DNA of 64,000 nt from Rhizomicrobium sp036569005 (GTDB taxonomy: Bacteria > Pseudomonadota > Alphaproteobacteria > Micropepsales > Micropepsaceae): contig DATCRK010000030.1 in assembly GCA_036569005.1 (NCBI GenBank), positions 1 to 64,000 on the forward strand. The letters are read 5' to 3'. Below, piece after piece: positions 37,601 through 45,573 of the stretch; the stretch's first letter is position 1, and each line of letters begins with the position of its first letter. Under the pieces are notes generated by a model. The model was given only the letters and a program-made list of their open reading frames with translations, was not told where the DNA came from and did no database searches. A program made the position numbers and the translations under genes.

Positions 37601-40600
37601 CGGACCGCTGTTGTAGGTGCCGCCGCCGAACGCCTTGCTCGAGCCGGCCTGCAGCACGCCGCCATCGTCGACCTCGAAATAACCGGAGTAGCCGCTGTTG
37701 TCGCCGCTCAAGGTCAGCGTGCCGGTGCCTTCCTTGATGAAGAAGCCGTTGCCCGTGCCGTTGCTGACGATATTGCCGGCGTAGGTGGCATTGGCGTTGG
37801 TCATGCCGGTGTCGAGTTCGCTGTTACCCAGCGTGAGCGTGCCGTTGCCGGACAACGTGTCCGTACCCAACGATGCATTGTCGCCGAGCACCAGATCCTG
37901 CGTGCCGGAAATGGAGGTGGCCGTCGACGTTGTATTGTCGCCCAGAATGATCGAACCGCCGGTGCCCGTGAGCGCGCCAAACGCCTGGCCGACGCCGTTC
38001 AACACCTGGAGTGAGCCGCCGTTGACCGCAACGTTGGCGCCGCTCGCCAGCGAACCGCCCGTGTTGAGCGTGAGGCCCGCGCCGGACGCGACGGTCGTGC
38101 CGCCGGTATAAGTGTTGGTGCCCGTGAGTGTCAGCGTGCCGGCATCAATCAGGACGGAAGTCTTGCCCGCGCCGTCTTCGATCGTGCCGCTGAAAACCGA
38201 ACCGCCCGAGCTGCCGTTATAAAGTTCGAGCGTGACGGGCGTGGTGCTGCTGTCCGTCACCGTGCCGGGACCGTGCAGCGAATAGAACGCGTTGTTGAAG
38301 CCGTTCAGGTCGAGCGTGGCGCCGGTACCGACATAAATATAAGCACCGCCCCAGGGGCCGCTATTGAAGGTGCCACCGCCGAACGCCTTGGTCGAACCCG
38401 CTTGCAGCGTGCCGTCGTCGATCTGGATGTAACCGGTGTAATTGGAATTGTCCCCGCCCAGCGTCAGCGTGCCGGTGCCTTCCTTGAAGATCGCACCGGT
38501 GCCCGATGTGATGCTGCTGATGTTGCCGGAATAAGTCGTGTTGGTGGCGTCGCCCACAACGATGTCCGCTGCATTGCCAGGACTGTCGAAGACCAGCGCG
38601 CCGCCGCCGGAAAGCTCGCCAAGCGTGAACTCGCTGTTGCCCTGCAGCGTGATGGTGTGATTGCCCGAAACTGCGGTCGCGTTGAGATTGGCGCTGTCCG
38701 CGACGATCAGGTTGCCGCCGGCACCGGTGACGGTGCCGAGCACCTGCCCGGTGGTCTCTACATCGAACGTGCCGCCGTCGATCTCGACATTGTTGCCGCT
38801 CGCGAGCGAGCCGCTGCCGGTCAGATCAAGCTCACCCGAACTGATGATGGTGAGGCCGGAATAGGTATTGGCGCCTGTGAGGGCGAGAGACCCATTGCCG
38901 TTGATCGTCAGATTGCCTGTGACGCCGGTCAGGCTGCCCGCGAATACCGTTGCCGTATCGTTGGTGACGGTCAGGCCTTTGCTGCCGAAGCTCACTTGGC
39001 TGCCGGAAACGCCGGAGAGATTGTGGATCGTGGCCTGGCCGCCGGCGACGCGGGATACATCCAGGACCGCTGTCGCGCCGGTCAGGCGAACCGCGCTGCT
39101 GCTCGCGATGGAGCCGTCCAAAACGGACGGGAAGCTGCCGGCCGAACCCAGTTGCAGCGTCCCGGCGCTGATGGTCGTCACGCCGGTATAAGTGTTGTTG
39201 CCGTCCAGGATCAGCATCCCGGCGCCGCTCTTGGTGAGATTGCCGGTGCCACTGACGATGCCGCCGATCTCCAGATTGCTGGAATCGACCTTGAACGTGC
39301 CGCCGCCGCTGCTCAGCGTGACGTTCTGCGACAGCATGGCCACGCTGCCGCCTGTATATTCCAGCGTGCCGCTGGTGCTCGTGCCGCCCAGCGTGATGGC
39401 GCCCGTGCCGATATTGCTCGCGCTTGAGATACTGACAATGCCATTGCCGGAGATCTGCGTGCCGCCGCTCCAGGTGTTGCCCGTGCTCGACAGAACCGCC
39501 GTGCCCGGGCCGTTGAACACTAGTGTCTGAGCGCCCACGCCGTCGGTGATGGCGCCGGTAAGATTGGCGGTGATGCCGCTATCCACGAAAACATGCGCGC
39601 CGCTCGCAAGCGTGGGCGACGAAACATTGAGCACGATGGCGTTGCCATAGACGCCGCTCGCCGAATATTCGATGACGGAAGCGCCGCCTGCATTGTCGAC
39701 CACGATGTTGCCGCCGCCGAATGCGCCGCCAGCCATCGCCTGAATAGTGCCTTGCTCCAGATAGATCGTGGGCGATTGATTCGTCGCAGCATCGTTCGCA
39801 GCGTTCAGGAACTGCCAGGTGCCGGTGTCCTTCTTTCCGATGACACCGAAACCGGAGATGCCGCCGGTGGAAGACAGGTCGATCTGTCCGACGGCGCCGC
39901 CAGCACCCGTTCCATCACCGCCGCCACGCAGGTCGAGTTCATCGAACCCGCTGCCGGCGATGTTGCCGAAGACCGCGGCCGCGCGCGTGCCGGAGTACTG
40001 CTTGATCTGCCCGGTTTGCGCATCCATCAACGGGTTCGCATTCACCTGGCCTGTGTAAAGCGAAACGATGCTGCCGCCGCCGTCGCCCGTGAGGTCGATG
40101 TTTCCCGTGGTCGAGCCGGCATAGAGGTTGATGTTGGCATTTCCGCCGCCGGTCAGAACGATGCTGTTCGTGGCGGTGTCGAGCGTTCCGTATTGGTCGA
40201 TGGTCACCGAACCGTTGGTGATGTTGATGTCGGCTGTAGCGGCAGCGATATGTCCAACGGCATCCACAGTGATGAAATTGAGGCTATTCGGATCGCTTGG
40301 GCTGAGATTGATGCCGTAGTCGAAATTGTGCGTGCCGTCGCTTTGGATATTCGCCGCCGTGGCGATGTCGGTCTCGAACCCCGCCGATACAGAAAGGCCG
40401 GCCGTTGTGCTGCCTGTGCCGTCGGCGATGGCGACGATGTTGTCCGCTCCCAGCACGACGTTGGCATATCCGGTGCCCTTCACGACGATGCCGTTCGCGC
40501 CATCAAACTCGTTGGTGCAGCACGCGCCGGACGTATCGAGGCTCACGGCGCCAGAGGCGGCGGAATTGTCCACGGTCAGCGCCGCACCGGCATCGCTGCT

Positions 40601-40921
40601 GTTTTCCGACAGTTGCGAAGAGCTGCCGCTGAACGTGACATTCAGCGTGCCAGCGCCGCTGTTGACGATATTCAATGCATCGGATGTGGGACCAGATGCG
40701 GTCTTGTTGATAGTGACATCGCCAATGTCGACCGTGTCGTTGTCAATGGTCTGGATTTCCACGCCGCCCGTGGGCGTGTTGTTCGTCACGACCCCGCCCG
40801 CACCGTAGGTGATTGTTCCCCCACCCACCGAAAGCGTATCGGCCAGCGCGCTCCCGTGAACGCCGAACATGATGGCGGCGGCGCTGGCGGAACTCATAAG
40901 GACGCGCGTGAGATTATTCAT
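34628..40921 (-). CDS. Giant autotransporter with passenger-associated repeats (2097 residues)
   Basis: The start is ATG 40921 (GAGAA upstream), which gives a signal peptide (NNLTRVLMSSASAAAIMFGV...ALA); the open frame to 41005 is ignored. The passenger has many autotransporter-associated beta-strand repeats of the form GTGTLTLSGxNTYTGGTTI, plus NSG-type repeats near the N-terminus. The last 280 residues form the beta-barrel (HVWGGVYGGGRSTDG onwards) ending VATGAVRFTW. The passenger would form a long beta-helix on the cell surface; adhesion is plausible but no binding or enzyme motif is visible. A 120-residue block is duplicated (see repeats). A terminator follows. Confidence 0.87.
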   Translation of the reverse strand: MNNLTRVLMSSASAAAIMFGVHGSALADTLSVGGGTITYGAGGVVTNNTPTGGVEIQTIDNDTVDIGDVTINKTASGPTSDALNIVNSGAGTLNVTFSGSSSQLSENSSDAGAALTVDNSAASGAVSLDTSGACCTNEFDGANGIVVKGTGYANVVLGADNIVAIADGTGSTTAGLSVSAGFETDIATAANIQSDGTHNFDYGINLSPSDPNSLNFITVDAVGHIAAATADINITNGSVTIDQYGTLDTATNSIVLTGGGNANINLYAGSTTGNIDLTGDGGGSIVSLYTGQVNANPLMDAQTGQIKQYSGTRAAAVFGNIAGSGFDELDLRGGGDGTGAGGAVGQIDLSSTGGISGFGVIGKKDTGTWQFLNAANDAATNQSPTIYLEQGTIQAMAGGAFGGGNIVVDNAGGASVIEYSASGVYGNAIVLNVSSPTLASGAHVFVDSGITANLTGAITDGVGAQTLVFNGPGTAVLSSTGNTWSGGTQISGNGIVSISSASNIGTGAITLGGTSTSGTLEYTGGSVAMLSQNVTLSSGGGTFKVDSSNLEIGGIVSGTGNLTKSGAGMLILDGNNTYTGVTTISAGTLQLGSAGSFPSVLDGSIASSSAVRLTGATAVLDVSRVAGGQATIHNLSGVSGSQVSFGSKGLTVTNDTATVFAGSLTGVTGNLTINGNGSLALTGANTYSGLTIISSGELDLTGSGSLASGNNVEIDGGTFDVETTGQVLGTVTGAGGNLIVADSANLNATAVSGNHTITLQGNSEFTLGELSGGGALVFDSPGNAADIVVGDATNTTYSGNISSITSGTGAIFKEGTGTLTLGGDNSNYTGYIQIDDGTLQAGSTKAFGGGTFNSGPWGGAYIYVGTGATLDLNGFNNAFYSLHGPGTVTDSSTTPVTLELYNGSSGGSVFSGTIEDGAGKTSVLIDAGTLTLTGTNTYTGGTTVASGAGLTLNTGGSLASGANVAVNGGSLQVLNGVGQAFGALTGTGGSIILGDNTTSTATSISGTQDLVLGDNASLGTDTLSGNGTLTLGNSELDTGMTNANATYAGNIVSNGTGNGFFIKEGTGTLTLSGDNSGYSGYFEVDDGGVLQAGSSKAFGGGTYNSGPWGGAYIYVNTGSTLDLNGFSNAFYSLHGPGTVTDSSTTPVTLELYSGSNPGSVFSGVIQDGAGKISLVLDSSTLTMTGANTYSGSTTIASGAGIVLTGNGSIANSSVIDNGSFDVSGTTTPAGATVASLAGNGTVAAGANTFKITNGSGVFSGVLDGTGGLVMAGGAETLSGANTYTGGTTVTGGILTAGTANAFNGSSVTVTGGGVGIASGVTFAGDITLAGDNTQMQVASGTATETGVISESGGSRSFDKTGNGTLVIDTAVTYTGATIVDGGTLRAGAADIFATSTSFIVAQGATLDFGGFDQTVPELSGGGTVDIGASQFTVGSDNASTTFSGVISGTGTLIKTGTGTLTLSGDNTYSGGTIIQGGTVDAESDHAFGTGSVTMQDPILAYGNGITIANKVILAANDVQFSVASGTATQAGVVSETGGARPLEKIGSGELVLSGTNTYTGATTVTAGTLTVDGSIASSSLVSVKSGATLGGSGTVGDVTVAKGATFAPGSSDPAAALTVKGDLKLAAGSNFVVAVNPTSASQAKVSGTATLGGATVDATYGSGSYVQKEYTLLTAGSIDGSFASTVNSNLPSNFETSLKYDDKHAYLELTLSFVPPSPPAYGNGLSHNQNSVGNTLVDYFNRTGGIPLAFGNLTAAGLTAVSGEVAVAAAQTAKDAQDEFLNAMLNPALAGRGDTADMTADGSIDGNIKPAQVRGNPWHVWGGVYGGGRSTDGSASVGSSNTNAHNYGAVAGVDYVFDNGLLAGVAGSIGNGRFSVAHSAGSGHADNYQIGAYAHQDLGTAGYVTGAVSFGSQDVTTHRTVDQSGVTGGYRGHYSADTFAGRLEGGWRLDAGWAGLTPYVAWQATSDSVPGYSEKTVSGSNTFALSYRGTDFDSSRGEVGLRADHSFDMEDGLFMLRGHAAWADNFQIDHAVDAGFQALPGTAFTVQGAAEGRNVGLAGLSGEWKWNSGMSLVTSVDGAFSDKSTAYVATGAVRFTW
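37322..37690 (-). repeat. Intragenic duplication, second copy
   Basis: Codes for a block from YSGYFEVDDGG to IASGAGI that is nearly identical to the copy at 38075-38440. Shared stretches include AFGGGTYNSGPWGGAYIYV-like and SLHGPGTVTDSSTTPVTLEL. The copies are 753 bases (251 codons) apart, and this one has one extra glycine codon. Confidence 0.85.
38075..38440 (-). repeat. Intragenic duplication, first copy
   Basis: Codes for YTGYIQIDDG to VASGAGL in the second autotransporter, matching the block at 37322-37690 at protein level and closely at DNA level. This points to tandem segment duplication in the passenger. Confidence 0.85.
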
Positions 40922-41415
40922 TTCATTCTCGCTGTGCAGATGGTGATACCGAAGATTTCTCTGGAGCGTGGAAATCGCGCGCGCGTCGTGGTCCGCGCTC
41001 CGCAAAAGGAGGCGGGCAAAAAGGCACTGGCACCCTCAATACGCGAGGGCCGCGCACAGACACACATTCTCTATTTCCCCTTTGGAAGGCGATCCCGCTC
41101 CACGGGAGCAACCTGCACAAATAGTGCGGCCTCACCAACGACTAAAATTGATCAAATCCGCTTTGTTGGTACGGTAGCGTATTCTTGTGGCGAACAATTT
41201 CAGGTTGTCCGATCAGGGCTTTACGCCGGCCACGGTTTTGGTAAACACACTGCGGTATCGCGTAGCGCGAAGTTCGGGACCCCATTCAGCACAATCAGCT
41301 ATCGCCCACCTCTCCGCTCAGGTCCTGGGCGACTCTGGTTGACGGCGACATCCCCCAATCCACATTCGACCGGCTGAGGACGCACCCGCGCTATCGCGAG
41401 ATCGCGCGGGACTTC
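40922..41415. other. Divergent intergenic region, autotransporter / HTH-like gene
   Basis: 494 bases without a confident gene. The left part is the leader of the autotransporter. From about 41341 the plus frame of the downstream gene stays open and reads like protein (QSTFDRLRTHPRYREIARDF), so coding may begin before 41416, but no ATG, GTG or TTG is present in that frame. I found no clear promoter hexamers, hairpins or repeats. Confidence 0.5.
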
Positions 41416-42186
41416 ATGACCGGTTCTCTTGCCCTCGCGGCAAGCGACAAGCGCGTGGATGGGATTTTCAAGGACATGGGTCGTTACGGCGCCGCCGTAT
41501 GGTCGCTCTACCTTCACTACACTGGCGGGTTGACGCTGCCGCGCCTCAAAGAGATTTGCGCGCAATCCGGGATGCTGAGTCCCGGCCGCGCCCGCGCCCT
41601 GCTGATCTACCTGCAGTTGCTTGGTTACGTGAAGGCTCTGCCGAAGGGCGCAAGCGGACCCACGCGCTACGCACCCAACCCGGCGCTGGTGTCGGCTCTC
41701 AAGGCGCAGGCCTTGTTGGGCTTGAGAGCGCTGGCGGTGGTCGATCCGAATTTTCAGACCGTTATCGACCATATCAACGATCCTCAGGTGTTTCAGACAC
41801 TGATGGTTCACTTCGGCAAAGGAGCGCTCAACACGTCGGTCGCGGTAGAGCAGAATGCGCCGTTCTGGAGCGTGTTCCTCATGCGATATGCCGGCATGCA
41901 ACTGCTGCACCTCATGCTGCTGGCGGATGTCGATGCGGACAACACGCCGCCGCCACGGCGGATCGACATCGCGGCCGCTGTCGCCGCGCGGCAACTAAAT
42001 GTGGCCCGTTCGCATGTGGCGCGCATCCTCCGCCTGGCGGAAAAGGCCGGCCTGCTTCAACGTGCGGAGGACGGCTCGATCGTGCTGTCGGACGAACTTC
42101 GCCAACACGCGGATCTTACTCTTTCTCTCCAGATCGTTGGCTACGCAATCTGCGCTGCTCATGCCTACGAAATCATATCGGTTTGA
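41416..42186 (+). CDS. Uncharacterised protein with winged-helix-like segments
   Basis: A 256-residue protein not assigned to a named family. The N-terminal part (TLPRLKEICAQSGMLSPGRA, LLIYLQLLGYVKAL) and the C-terminal part (IAAAVAARQLNVARSHVARI, LRLAEKAGLLQRAEDGSIV) both look like winged-helix DNA-binding units, suggesting a two-HTH regulator. The middle is helical. The ATG at 41416 has no strong ribosome-binding site, and protein-like sequence continues upstream without a standard start codon, so the true start may be a rare codon such as CTG 41335. It lies between the autotransporter and the efflux operon remnant. Confidence 0.6.
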   Translation: MTGSLALAASDKRVDGIFKDMGRYGAAVWSLYLHYTGGLTLPRLKEICAQSGMLSPGRARALLIYLQLLGYVKALPKGASGPTRYAPNPALVSALKAQALLGLRALAVVDPNFQTVIDHINDPQVFQTLMVHFGKGALNTSVAVEQNAPFWSVFLMRYAGMQLLHLMLLADVDADNTPPPRRIDIAAAVAARQLNVARSHVARILRLAEKAGLLQRAEDGSIVLSDELRQHADLTLSLQIVGYAICAAHAYEIISV

Positions 42187-42230
42187 GTGAACCGCAAGCC
42201 TCGGGCGCCGTTGGTCGACGCACAACTCGA

Positions 42231-42452
42231 TTAAGCAAACGTGCAGTCGAGACTCTCGGTACAGGGCCGCAAGGAGACCGAAATCGTCTGGATTTCTCCG
42301 GCCACTTTGTCCGGATCGATCTGTCCGCCCAGCGGTGCGTTGCCACCGACGACAACCGTCTCAAGACTGTTAGCCTGCGCCCAGGCCGGCGAAGCAAAAT
42401 GCGAGAGAGCACACAAACTGATCATACCGGCAGAAAGCTTCCCGCCGTTCAT
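42231..42452 (-). pseudogene. Truncated TonB-dependent receptor (N-terminal remnant)
   Basis: Encodes a signal peptide (SAGMISLCALSHFASPAWA), a TonB-box-like LETVVVGG and the start of a plug domain (PDKVAGEIQTISVS), then diverges into about 13 unrelated residues and stops at 73 residues. A working receptor needs about 700 or more. The ATG overlaps the stop of the NodT gene (ATGA), so it was the last gene of the efflux operon. The rest seems deleted, with the break near 42273, close to the stop of the HTH-like gene. A short real protein cannot be excluded. Confidence 0.65.
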
Positions 42453-43957
42453 GGCGACAATGTCTTCTCATTTCGTTCATCTGACGGGGCGTTTTCCAGC
42501 CATCCGCCGCCAAGGGCCTTGTAAAGCGAGATCAAGTCCTGCGAGAGCGCCTGACGGCTCTGCAGCATCTGATCCTGCGCTTGCCGGTATTGTTGCTCGG
42601 ACGTGAGAACATTCACATAGGTCACAAGGCCAACGCGATATTGCTGTTTGGCCAGCGCGACGGAGGACTGCGCGGTCTGCGCCGCCGATTGCAGCGCGAG
42701 GAAACGGTGTTGTTCTTTCTCATAACGCACCAGCGCGTCTTCCGCGTCCTTAACCGCCTTGAGCACCGCCGATTGATAGGCGTAGAGCGCCTGACGCTCT
42801 TCTTCAGTTTTTGCGCGGATATTGGCGTGGATTTCGCCCCCGTTGAAAATCGACCAGGTGATCTGCCCGGCACCGGCTTCGGTAAGATGGTTGGTGGATA
42901 GTACGTTGGCGATCTGCGGCCCGCCCATTGACAGCAAGCCCAGCAGATTGAATTTCGGATAGAGGTCCGCAACCGCGACGCCGATCTCCGCGCTGGCGGC
43001 GGCAAGCTTACGCTCGGCTTCGCGCACATCCGGGCGGCGGCGCAACAGATCGGACGGCAAGCCGACCGGAAACGTTTGCAGGATCGGCGGCAACGGCGCG
43101 ACTTGATCGAGTTCTGCCGTCATCGCTTCCGGCTGCTGGCCCAGAAGCACCGCGATGGCGTGTTGCCGCGCGCGGATATCCGCTTCCAGCGTGGGAATCT
43201 GCGCCGCCGTCGTCTCGGTCTCGGATTTCTGCTGATTGACGTCCAATTGCGTGACAAATCCCGCATGCGCCCGCGCGGCGGTAAGTTTCAGGACATCGTT
43301 CGCGCTCCGATATTCCGCTTGAAGCACAGCCACGCGCTGCTGCGCGGCCCGCAATGCCATGTAGTCATTGGCCACTTCCGCGGTGAGCGACACTTCACCA
43401 TCCCGCATCTGCCACACAGCGGCTTCCGTGTTGGCCTGCGCCGCTTCCACCGAGCGCCGCACACCGCCGAAAATGTCGATCTCCCATGTGGCGTCGAAAC
43501 CCAGAGAATAGAAGTGGGCGTTCAAGCTGTTCGGCGATTGCGAAGCGCCGGACGATGCGCCGCCCTGTGCGGAGCCGCCGCCGAGGGCCGCCAACGGGTT
43601 GGAATTGGAATGGATTTGCACCGTCGATCCATTGGCGCTCACCTGCGGCAGCGCGGAAGCTCCGGCTATGACTTCCTGCTGGCGCGCCTCGCGCACCCGC
43701 GAGGCAGCGGCTTGAAGGTCGAGATTGGATTTCAATGCCGCGCCGATGAGCTTTTGCAATTCGGGATCGTCGATCTGCATCCACCATTGCGAAAGGTCCG
43801 CCTCGCCGGCTTGCGGCACGCTTAACGGCGCATCGGCGGATTTCGAGGGCAATTCCTGGAATTGCGCCGGAGTCTTCACGTCGGGTGCATGATAATCCGG
43901 CCCGACTTCACAACCGGCGAGCAGCGCAGCGGACGTGAGAAGTACGATCCTCTTCAT
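42449..43957 (-). CDS. NodT-family outer-membrane efflux factor (lipoprotein)
   Basis: A 502-residue TolC-like outer-membrane factor. The lipoprotein signal ends in LLAGC, giving an acylated Cys16. Next come GPDYHAPDV and two outer-membrane-efflux repeats with long helices (LQAAASRVREARQQEV; LLRRRPDVREAERKLAAASA, a hallmark of NodT proteins). It would form the exit duct for the EmrAB-like pump encoded upstream. The 4-base overlap with the MFS gene supports one operon. Confidence 0.93.
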   Translation of the reverse strand: MKRIVLLTSAALLAGCEVGPDYHAPDVKTPAQFQELPSKSADAPLSVPQAGEADLSQWWMQIDDPELQKLIGAALKSNLDLQAAASRVREARQQEVIAGASALPQVSANGSTVQIHSNSNPLAALGGGSAQGGASSGASQSPNSLNAHFYSLGFDATWEIDIFGGVRRSVEAAQANTEAAVWQMRDGEVSLTAEVANDYMALRAAQQRVAVLQAEYRSANDVLKLTAARAHAGFVTQLDVNQQKSETETTAAQIPTLEADIRARQHAIAVLLGQQPEAMTAELDQVAPLPPILQTFPVGLPSDLLRRRPDVREAERKLAAASAEIGVAVADLYPKFNLLGLLSMGGPQIANVLSTNHLTEAGAGQITWSIFNGGEIHANIRAKTEEERQALYAYQSAVLKAVKDAEDALVRYEKEQHRFLALQSAAQTAQSSVALAKQQYRVGLVTYVNVLTSEQQYRQAQDQMLQSRQALSQDLISLYKALGGGWLENAPSDERNEKTLSP

Positions 43958-45573
43958 GCCGCCGCTCCGCCGCCACCCGCGGCCTTTTTCGGCTTCTGCA
44001 TGAGAAGGACCAGTGGCAGCGCGCAGAACACCACAATCATCAGCGTGTGGAACACATCGATGTAGGAGAGCATCTGTGCCTGCTGGCCAAGCCTCTGATA
44101 CAGCAGCGCGGTCGCGGCCTTCATGGCGTCGGCTTTCGCGAGCCCCTGCCCCATCAGCGCATGCGTCATTTGCTGGATGCCGGAAGCGTAGTTGTAATTC
44201 AGCGGATTTAGCGTTTCGACATATTGCGACTGATGCACTTGCGAGCGTTGCGCCAGCATCGTCTGCACCAGCGAAATGCCGAACGTTCCGCCCAGATTGC
44301 GCGACACATTCATCAGCGCCGACGCCTGATTGTTTTCGCTGGGCTTCAGCCCGACATAGGCGGCATTGGTGATCGGAACGAACAGGAACGGCAGTCCTAC
44401 CGATTGCACCATACGGGCAAACGCGGCGTCATCGAACGACATCTGGGTGTTCAATGTGCTCATGTTCCAGAGCGCAACACCCTGGATCGTCAGCGCGATG
44501 CCGATCAGATATCGCGGATCGACTTTGCCGGTCAGATAGCCACTGATCGGCATGACAAGCAGCGTCGCCAAGCCGCCCATGGTCAGTGCGAGTCCGGCAT
44601 TCGTGGCGGTGTAGCCCAATACTTCCTGCAGCAGTTGCGGAATGAACTGCGTGGTGCCGAAGATGATCACGCCCATGATGAGCATAAAGATATTGGCGAT
44701 CAGGAAGTTTCGCCGCCCATAGAGCTGGATTCGCACAATGGGATCTTTGCGCGTCAGCTCCCAAGGAATGAAGATGACGAACGAGACAAGGGATATAGCA
44801 GCGAATGTGACGATAAAGGCGCTCGAGAACCAGTCGTCGCGCTGCCCGCGGTCGAGCGTGATCTCCAGACAACCGAGGGTGAGCGCCACCAATATAAAGC
44901 CGACGAAATCCACGCTGAGTCCCTTGCCGAGCAACTCCTTGCTGCGCTTCTTCAGTGCCTCCGGTTCTTCCACGAAAATGCTGACCAGGAAGAGCGACAG
45001 GCATCCGATCGGCACATTGATCAGGAATACCCAGTTCCACGAGAGATTGTCTGTAATCCATCCGCCGAGCGATGGTCCCAAGATCGGCCCGACGATCACC
45101 ACGACGCCATAAGCGGCGAACGCGATGCCGCGCTTCTCCGGCGGAAACGTATCCACCATCATGGATTGCTCGACAGGCGCCAGCCCACCGCCGCCGATGC
45201 CTTGCAGGATGCGCGCGAGAACGAGAACCCCAAGATTGGGTGACAATCCGCATAGCAGCGACGACACGGTGAACAACGCCACCGACATCATGTAGTAACG
45301 TTTGCGGCCGATCACGTCGGCGAGCCAACCGCTGATGGGAATGATGATCGCGTTGGCGACAAGGAAACTGGTGATCACCCACGTGGCCTCATCGTAAGAG
45401 GCGGCGAGGCTTCCGGCGATGTGCGCCAGCGCGACATTGGCGATAGAGGTATCCAGCACCACCATGAAAGTGGCGATCGAGATAACGGCGATGATGCTCC
45501 AGGGATTGCGGTCTCCGGCGACGGAGCGTTCGGGCGTCCAGCCACTTTTGCTTTTCTGCCCGCCGGCCGGCAT
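43954..45573 (-). CDS. emrB: DHA2-family MFS drug exporter (EmrB-like)
   Basis: A 539-residue, 14-helix major-facilitator antiporter. Motif A of the family is in GWLADVIGRKRYY, motif D1/C-like sequences are in FMVVLDTSIANVALAHIAG and GVVVIVGPILGPSLGGWI. Pumps of this type export lipophilic drugs, phenolics or uncouplers across both membranes together with an EmrA adaptor and an outer-membrane factor, both encoded here. It overlaps emrA by one base (TGATG) and the NodT gene by four. The symbol is by family, not by proven substrate. Confidence 0.92.
   Translation of the reverse strand: MPAGGQKSKSGWTPERSVAGDRNPWSIIAVISIATFMVVLDTSIANVALAHIAGSLAASYDEATWVITSFLVANAIIIPISGWLADVIGRKRYYMMSVALFTVSSLLCGLSPNLGVLVLARILQGIGGGGLAPVEQSMMVDTFPPEKRGIAFAAYGVVVIVGPILGPSLGGWITDNLSWNWVFLINVPIGCLSLFLVSIFVEEPEALKKRSKELLGKGLSVDFVGFILVALTLGCLEITLDRGQRDDWFSSAFIVTFAAISLVSFVIFIPWELTRKDPIVRIQLYGRRNFLIANIFMLIMGVIIFGTTQFIPQLLQEVLGYTATNAGLALTMGGLATLLVMPISGYLTGKVDPRYLIGIALTIQGVALWNMSTLNTQMSFDDAAFARMVQSVGLPFLFVPITNAAYVGLKPSENNQASALMNVSRNLGGTFGISLVQTMLAQRSQVHQSQYVETLNPLNYNYASGIQQMTHALMGQGLAKADAMKAATALLYQRLGQQAQMLSYIDVFHTLMIVVFCALPLVLLMQKPKKAAGGGGAAA

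Noticed and set aside
34628..40921. Regularly repeated sequence that might be mistaken for a repeat array or CRISPR
   Set aside because: The repeats are in-frame autotransporter passenger repeats that are degenerate and lack constant spacers; no cas genes are near.
36335..41377. Very long open frames on the plus strand opposite the second autotransporter (559, 384 and 594 codons)
   Set aside because: They are Arg/Ala/Val-rich low-complexity translations of a GC-rich, repetitive minus-strand gene and show no family motif, signal or ribosome-binding site.
41416..42186. Integrase or transposase origin for the HTH-like protein, given the adjacent truncated receptor
   Set aside because: No catalytic triad, terminal inverted repeats or target duplication were seen; only winged-helix-like segments are visible.
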